Below are positions 57,395 through 64,000 of a DNA stretch of 64,000 bases, piece after piece. Under the pieces are notes generated by a model. That model did not search any database, was not told where the DNA came from, and worked only from the letters and a program-made list of their open reading frames with translations. Where the stretch lies: assembly GCF_036785885.1 (NCBI RefSeq), contig NC_092312.1:26960001-27024000 (forward strand), read 5' to 3'. Source of the DNA: Coffea arabica. Its lineage: Eukaryota > Streptophyta > Magnoliopsida > Gentianales > Rubiaceae. The position numbers and the translations under genes were made by a program. Position 1 is the first letter of the stretch, and every line of letters begins with the position of its first letter.

Positions 57395-60300
57395 ATGATG
57401 ACTTCTCCTCCTCCTCCTCTGTCTAGATGCAATGCCCTTGAGCTTTCCACCGTCACCAAAAGAGGAAAGGTTTGGAATCTATCCGTCTATCTGCTGTTAA
57501 AAGTTGTTCTCCTAAGCCTGTTAGAAGCATGTAAAATATATATAAATTGAGCACCGAATGTGTTTTTTTCCTATTCCCCTGGTTCTTTGGTAGGGGTATT
57601 TCTGATAAATTTTGAGAAATCCGTGTTCACCCAAGATAGATTTGTTATCTTTGTTTCGTTGTTAGAAGTTTTAGTCATCGAGTATAACTAGCCCCTACAC
57701 TCCATCTCTTGATTATTTTTGAATCATCTGGATTACGATCACCGGCAATTTATACAACCTTCCATTGATCTCTTCTTCCATATTTGCTCTTTATATTTAC
57801 TGTTTTTTTTATTTTTTGGTAATGCGATATATGTTTTTTCATTATTTGTTCTATTTGCTATTCAAAAGGCCACCAAATTTTATTTTTTTTTAAATCCGAC
57901 TGAAAATGAAAAATTTTCCGACTAAAGGCTTAGTTAAGCATTCAAAATTAGCATTCTGAAGATAGCTTAATTGTTTTACGATGGCTGGATTGAAGTTAGG
58001 AACTTTCTCGTCTCAGAATGAAAAACTCGGGCTGAAGTAGAGGCCTTAGCATTAGCTTATCATGTTTTTGTTTGAAATAGGGCAGAAGCGTTCTGTTTGT
58101 TGCAGTCTGAATATCAAGTAAAGTTTTGATTTTTACTCATCTGAATTTGCTGTTGTATGATTTTCATGTGAAGAAACATGGTTTGGTGGCATACGGGATG
58201 GATAGATTGCCGGATGAGATCCTGATTGTCATTCTGTCCTGTTTGAATCTCAAGGAAGCAGTGAGGACCAGCATCATTTCACGCAGGTGGAGATATTTAT
58301 GGCGGTTTACTTCTTGCAGTCTCGAATTTCTTAACCAATGGGATGGAAACCCGGGTACCTGGGTAGAACCAACTGTTTTTCTAAGCTGGGTGGATCAAGT
58401 TGTCAAATTGCATCAGGGGCCATCTGTAGATAAGTTTATTGTACACTGCCAAGGAATAACTGATGAGAGTCCTAACCGTATTTGTGATTGGATTCGTTTT
58501 GCAATGGAAAAGGAAGTAAAGGTTTTTGAATTGGACATATCATGTCATGATTTTCCTGACCTCAACAAGTTTTTGTCGATTTCAAGGGAAGTGAAGCCTA
58601 GTGTGGATCGAATTGGTCTCACCTCGTTGACATCCTTGAGACTGGTCGATGTGAACGTCAAGGATGAGATGATTGAGTATCTTTTATCCAGTTGTCGACA
58701 TCTTGAACATCTCTGTATAAAGTTTGATAATTATATGAAGAAACTGAATGTTCTTAGTTCATCTTTAAAGTCCTTGAGTATATTCTATTGCACAAAATTG
58801 AAAAGTTTGACAATTTCTGCTGCAAATCTTCTGTCTTTTGTGTACGGGGAAGCATCTATGTCACCTGTATTGAAACTTCAACTTCAGAATGTTCCTCTCC
58901 TATCAGAGCTTCAGTTGAAGGGACCGCATTGTGGATCATTTTTATTTGAGCCTTCGGAGCATTCAAAATACAGTCATCAGTTGCAGAGGCTTGTCTTGAA
59001 TGTGCCCATGCTGGTTAGGAAATGACTAGCCTTTTCCATTGTTTACTTATCTTGTCTATTGCTGCTCATGATAATTGTTGTTAACTGTTCAATGTAAAAC
59101 ATCTTACTAGGACGTTGTTTCTGCACCGAGGCATGATCATTCTTTATTTGGACTTCCTCAATTGCAATGTCTCAAACAGCTGGATTTGATCCTTCATGCA
59201 AGGGCTGGTGAAAGCTTTCTCTTCTTTGTCTTGTTGACAACAGCATGCCCTTTCTTGTCTAGTTTGGGTGTCATGGTTAGTATTTCATTTGCAGCTTGAA
59301 TCATCTCAAACATATGAGCTCTAGCTAAGATCATTTGTTCTTTCAATTGTCACATCCGCTTCTTAAACTTCTTTGCGCTTGTTTTGTAGTTATTAATTAA
59401 TTTTTCGTCAGGGCAAATTAAAATTTTTAGTGGACAGGTTTCTGTTGTGTGTATGCAAAGCGTGTGTTCTTTTTTTCATTTTCTCTTATTGAAGAGAATT
59501 ACTTCTCTCGAGGTGCAACAGTTGACACAAAATTTGGTACAATTATTGAGCTAAATTAGTTGATGTGATTGTTTTACATTTGTGCGCGCGTGCGTGTGGA
59601 ACAACAAGAGGAGGAAAAGTAAAGTTCTTAGTTTTAATTTAATGCTAACACTTTCCTGCCAACCTAAAGTTGAAGGAAAAAAAGGACGAACCTCAGGCAA
59701 GGGTAACGTAATTTATTGTTTTTATAAATGCCAAACAATAGGCGTGAATATTTAAGCCATCATCTGCATAACCCCTTGGTTGGAATATATAGGTAATGGC
59801 GTCCCTTGTAATAGTTAAAAATTGTTATGGCCTTTGGGTTCCCAAAGCCTGACCTAGTATCGAAAAGTATTATTTGATGGGATTTATCAAAATACCAAAT
59901 AGGATATGTTTACCTAACTGTTTTGCCATCTCAATGTTATTACCCAGCCTGAATTTTTTTGGAGCTTTATCTCACATACATAGGCCGGTTGTAGGGAAAC
60001 TGATCTGTCTTACCACTGTTATTCTTTTAGTTGCATGTGATTTTGTACATACTTTTAAGTTGAACAGATAGTGTGAAAAACTTTCCAGAACAAATGCTGA
60101 AAACATGGAGAAAGTAATTGTTTATTACAGCAGGCAATATTCTCTTGGAGATTAAAGAGAATAGCTAAGATAAGAGCTGTTTGCTTTCTTGTAGATTGGA
60201 CTCTTGTTTGATGGGTGTTTGGTGGGCTATCTGTTATAGCATGGTTTCGTTTTTCTTTCTGGATAGGTTTGAGGGGCTTTGCACATATTATTCTACCTAC

Positions 60301-61846
60301 TAGTTGCAAGTTTGCCTTTCACATGTTGCCCCTACAATGTCAAGAAATGTTCAATCTTTTGAGACTATCATGTGCAGTAGTCCAAATGTCTAAAACATAT
60401 TTCTCCTTTCCACCTGAATTGACAGAAACCTGTGAATGAGTTAAGCAGATATCTTTGAACTCGATCAATAATCCCCCAATGCTTGTTTTACTGGCTCCAC
60501 TAGTTCTATTAGATATTTTGAGCTGTGATAATGCCCCTAAGGGATCTCAGTTGCAACTTTAGAATTTGACTCCAGTATGAGCTGTTGCGTATCATACTGA
60601 TTGGAGTAAGTTTGATGCCCAAAAGGGGGGCTATCAAACTGTTGGAAGTTCTTACTTTCTCTAGATAACCGAGTTATTGATTTGAGTGACGCTTTTTACT
60701 GTAACTATAGCTAGTATGATTGATGGGAATAATCTTTGTGATTGCTGTAACTATTACCAAGGTGGCTTTACATTTTTTATGTAGTTACGGATTCAGACGA
60801 GGCTTAGATTTTTTGCCGCATTAGTCATATAGAGCATTGTAACTTTAAGATGACATGCATAGGAAGTTTTTTGGTCTAGGATTTCTTTTGGCTACAGTCA
60901 GTATCCAGTTTTATGCTACTTGCAGGTGGAGATTTCATTTAATTATGACTTATTTTTGTCCATGAAACTAGTATATAGAATTCGAAATGCAGCATAAGTC
61001 TCTTGTTGCCAGAAATTTGTTTAGCAATCATTTGGCATTTGCTTGATGCTTGCAAAGCATACTTGTCCCTCGTCTACCAAATATAGCAAAAGGTGGTGAT
61101 AAATGTCAGATGTACCAAGGAGTTAGAGTTGGTGGTTCTGTTTATCTTTCTGATAGATTATAAACAATCCATGACTTGCCAATGTAAAATATGGTCTTGT
61201 CAGACGTAACTTCCAATTACGTTTAGCGCGAGCACAAAGTATAAAACAGATAATAAAATGATCACCTTCCTTCCTGGTTTTGCGTTTGTTATTTACTTTA
61301 TTTCATTCTTATTGTTTATCTTCTCTGGTCTACTAAATGGTTCCTTGTTTGTGGCAGATGTTCTATGACTCGCTGGCTTCTAAAGAGGTACCAGAGCTTC
61401 CACCATGTGCATCCTGGGGATAAAAACTACCAGAAGCAGCCTATATTACTCTCCAATTACAATTCCTTTTTTGATCAAGTCATGCTTCCTAATTATCGTT
61501 TCCCTTCTCTCAGGCGATTGCCACTGGTCTTCGTCGCTACAATCGTGCAAAGGCAGATCTTACTGCTCATGGCCATCCATGTCTTAAAGTGATCAAGTTG
61601 ATTAATTTTGCTGGTTACAGGAGCGATTTTAGGTTTGCATTGGCATTACTGCAAATTGCTAAGTCACTCGAGAAGATAATTATCAAGTCTGGCCCTGGAT
61701 TTCTTGGAGCTGAGAGGATTACAACAGTAAGAGAACGGGCAAAACAGCTCGAAGCAAACTTACCACGAGGAGCTGAACTGCTGATAGTTTCAGATCTGCA
61801 AATAGGTTCAGATCTGCGAACTTACCACGAGGAGCTGAACTGCTGA
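57395..61846 (+). CDS. F-box/FBD leucine-rich protein, copy B (5 exons)
   Basis: Tandem paralogue of the gene at 44940. Proposed exons: 57395-57469, 58174-59013, 59111-59275, 61358-61387 and 61514-61846, 480 aa, all GT..AG. Same F-box, leucine-rich and FBD-like order and expected SCF adaptor role. Exon 1 is two proline codons shorter than in copy A, in frame. In the main exon some 15-20 residues differ from copy A, several of them non-conservative (for example NQWNGN/NQWDGN, ELGISCHD/ELDISCHD). A 62 bp tandem duplication (61759-61882) replaces the last residues of copy A (GSGLRGL) with a longer tail ending LRTYHEELNC. No stop or frameshift precedes it. Which copy is expressed cannot be told from sequence. 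Confidence 0.82.
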
Positions 61847-61882
61847 TAGTTTCAGATCTGCAAATAGGTTCAGATCTGCGAA
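61759..61882 (+). repeat. 62 bp tandem duplication at the 3' end of F-box copy B
   Basis: Two consecutive 62 bp units (61759-61820 and 61821-61882), beginning CTTACCACGAGGAGCTGAAC, near identical. Copy A has one unit. Because 62 is not a multiple of 3, the second unit is read in another frame and shifts the stop to 61844-61846. Confidence 0.9.
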
Positions 61883-63515
61883 CACTATGAGTCGCAAATT
61901 TATAGTCGGTTGTAATTTATACGATTGAGAAAGTAGTCACTAAAATTTGGACCAGTAACCAGGAATTTCTTTTTATCATGAGAAGGGTTTGGTTTCGAAA
62001 TCTTTTTCTCACACTTCTTCCTGTGCTCTTCATCAGTGCATCCAAAATCATACATCATGATGAAAAAGTATGCACATGCGAACCCTGCTCCTGTTCTTTT
62101 TGGGTACACCCCAGAGAATTGTGGTCATTATTTTTCTGCACCAGCCCTGAAGAAATCGGTCTCTATCACCATTCGTAATTTTTTTTTACTTTTTATATTT
62201 TGGAATTCATCACCATCAGTTTCTGCTTTTTTTGTTCCCCCTCTTTTTAAAGCTACCATCACCATCAGTTAGAAACGAGGAATTATCCACCTTTGTTTAA
62301 TTGCTGATCGAGTCTGGCTTTGACAAAGAGAAAATAAAGAAAAACACTTGCAGCGACAAGCACTAATCCTTTATGGAAGCAATGCAATATCATTATTCAT
62401 TAGGAAACGAATGATTATTTGAGCATACCTTGCTTGATCATTGAAGCAGGCAAAATTAATTAGCTTTCTTTTACCTTTCTTTTTTATTTGAGCAAATTGC
62501 GCGAAATGTGACTAATCTATTGCAATATGCCGCTTTTGGTCACTAAACTTTTTTATTAGTCAAAAAATGCTACTGAACTAGTAAATTTATACCGTTTAGA
62601 TCACTCCGTTTATTTATGCTGTTAGGAGAGACGGCATAAATAGAATCTTCCGAATCAACTCATAGTCTACAACCCAATTCGAAAACATGTTGGTCTTGAA
62701 AGCCATCGATCCTTTCAAATCTGAATAGAATCTCCCAAGCCAACTCATAGCCTACAACCCAATTCAAGAACCTTCTTTCCTTCAATGAGCTGCTGATCTT
62801 GTCTGCTCCAACATTTGGCCAAAGCTTAGTGCGCTCTAGAATAATTTGCTTGAACTTCTTTATTCTTGAAGTCCTTATCCCTAATTAATTAATTAATGGA
62901 CGACAAAATAGAATCTCTGTTCTGTGATTTTGTGGTATTTTCTTCAAAACCAAATGTAGTTCTCTGATTCCTTTATTTAATCCTTTTTCCTTTTGTTCTC
63001 TTCAAAATAGAAATGGTTCCCTTGCTAGTTCTTTATACGTCAGTAAACAGTCAATTATTGTGCACTTACACTTTGATGCAAAACTAGCCGTGGCTTTTGC
63101 AACATTTTGAAATGGATCTATCATCGGAGTTTGCTTTCACAAAACTAGAAAAGATGGTTTTGTCCAATTTCAACTGTTAAATCTAATGAAACTTCCCTGA
63201 AGACGACATAAATTTGATGCTATTCTAGTTAGGTCAGTTAGGTTTAATGCCTCGAATGCACGAAAGAGCCGTTTGAGGTGTTCAATTCTGTCGATTCGAT
63301 TCATACATTTTCCAATTCAAATCAAGGTGCAAGGAGATCACTGAACATATTTTAACCACAGGGAGTAGTATAACTTTTACGTAAAACATAGGGGTTTACA
63401 AGATTTTACCTTTTTCTATACAGTTATTCTTGCCTTACAAATGATAAGCTATGTAAAATGATGCGTTTAAATCATAATTTGCATGCATAATCTAAAATCC
63501 ATCAAGTTTTGTATG
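61883..63515. other. Non-coding tail of unit B
   Basis: Collinear with 49400-51080 of unit A. No gene. Confidence 0.7.
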
Positions 63516-64000
63516 TGCAGAGGCCCCGTCCCGGGCCCAGACACGTGGCAGTCCGGAAAGGCCAGAGTTGAGCTTGGACCCCAAACCCATGGGAACCATC
63601 TTGGGCCACACCGTCGCTAGGGCTTCGAAGGGCTTCAGAGAACAATCCCATAGAGGGCGGGGAGAATCCCCCTCAGCGCGGGATTGATACTATTCCGGGC
63701 AGATCCCGAAACGTACGGAGGTCGGACTCTCGGGTAGGTATAAATGGTAACGCACACCAACTGTACAAGGTACGCTCACTATTGACAAATTACTCTCGAC
63801 TGTTTTACTTCTCGTGAATTCCACTCAACGGAAGACTGACTTGACCGTCGGAGTGCCCCCGGGGATAACCTAGGGGCTCCCCTGTTAGTCACCTTAGAGA
63901 CATTTTCTTGTTTGTTTTGCAAGATTTGGACATGCTCTTCTCATCAGCACGCTGAGCTCAATAGGTCAGTTCGGTCCGGAAAAACTCAGCGCTTCGTCAG
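63516..64000 (+). mobile_element. LTR of a probable Gypsy retrotransposon, truncated by the window edge
   Basis: Homology to unit A stops at GTATG (63511-63515) and a GC-richer sequence begins TGCAGAGGCCCCG. It contains a TATA box (TATAAAT, 63739-63745) and, further on, ACTTGACCGTCGGAGTGCCC and GGGGATAACCTAGGGGC, phrases typical of the R/U5 part of plant Gypsy (Tat/Ogre-like) LTRs. The TG start may be at 63514 or 63516. The internal region, other LTR and target duplication are outside the window. Confidence 0.65.

Larger units (their letters stand above)
51599..63515 (+). repeat. Tandem duplication, unit B (11.9 kb, truncated by an LTR element)
   Basis: Second copy of unit A, directly adjacent. 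It contains two later insertions absent from unit A (51632-52435 and 54801-57009) and ends where an LTR begins at 63516, so its original right edge is not visible. Confidence 0.93.

Noticed and set aside
1..64000. CRISPR arrays, tRNA or rRNA genes, bacterial operons
   Set aside because: None seen. Repeats are short tandem or transposon repeats, and gene structures are eukaryotic with introns.

Overview
This window is nuclear DNA of a flowering plant, almost certainly a eudicot; I cannot name the species. The evidence is AT-rich intergenic sequence, GT..AG introns in every gene, two F-box/FBD genes, and nested plant transposons of five kinds: CACTA, Mutator-like (MULE), hAT MITE, Helitron and LTR retrotransposons. 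There are no operons, rRNA, tRNA or CRISPR.

Layout. (1) 1-2684 holds no supported gene. (2) 2685-14785 is a 12.1 kb CACTA element with 15 bp matching ends and a GTA target duplication. It carries an apparently intact TNP2-type transposase (four exons, 1098 aa), a TNPA-like second gene broken in three places, and the 3' end of a nested Helitron. An unoccupied paralogue of its insertion site lies at 16592-17328. (3) 17.3-21.7 kb has no gene, only tandem repeats and a mosaic block (19.64-20.40 kb) made of pieces of the duplication described in (6). (4) 21755-30749 is a Copia element in minus orientation with a CAAAA target duplication and two LTRs. It has only a decayed gag and no pol, and one LTR is split by a 4.57 kb insertion with LTR-like ends. 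(5) 30.75-36.75 kb holds a MITE-like element with a C-rich minisatellite, a small MULE-type MITE (34182-34963) and a promoter plus two exons of an unidentified gene cut at the duplication breakpoint. (6) 36749-51598 (unit A) and 51599-63515 (unit B) are a direct tandem duplication. Each unit carries one five-exon F-box/FBD gene. Unit A was later hit by a 5.4 kb MULE, and unit B by an hAT MITE and a 2.2 kb MULE. Each unit preserves the empty site of the other's insertions. (7) At 63516 an LTR of a probable Gypsy element begins and runs off the window.

Main point of interest. The two MULEs have unrelated terminal inverted repeats, yet each carries a small gene on the minus strand, read inward from the right inverted repeat. 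In both, the product is a GRF-type zinc finger followed by a C-terminal membrane helix. In the 5.4 kb MULE this gene is convergent with a decayed MURA-like transposase, the same layout as mudrA/mudrB of maize MuDR. In the 2.2 kb MULE it is the only gene recognised and has an intact two-exon frame. A membrane-anchored GRF zinc-finger protein as a recurrent MULE accessory gene is the best candidate here for an undescribed system.

How the genes relate. Each F-box gene should encode a substrate adaptor of an SCF ubiquitin ligase; the rest is transposon biology. The paired occupied and empty sites allow the insertions to be ordered relative to the duplication.
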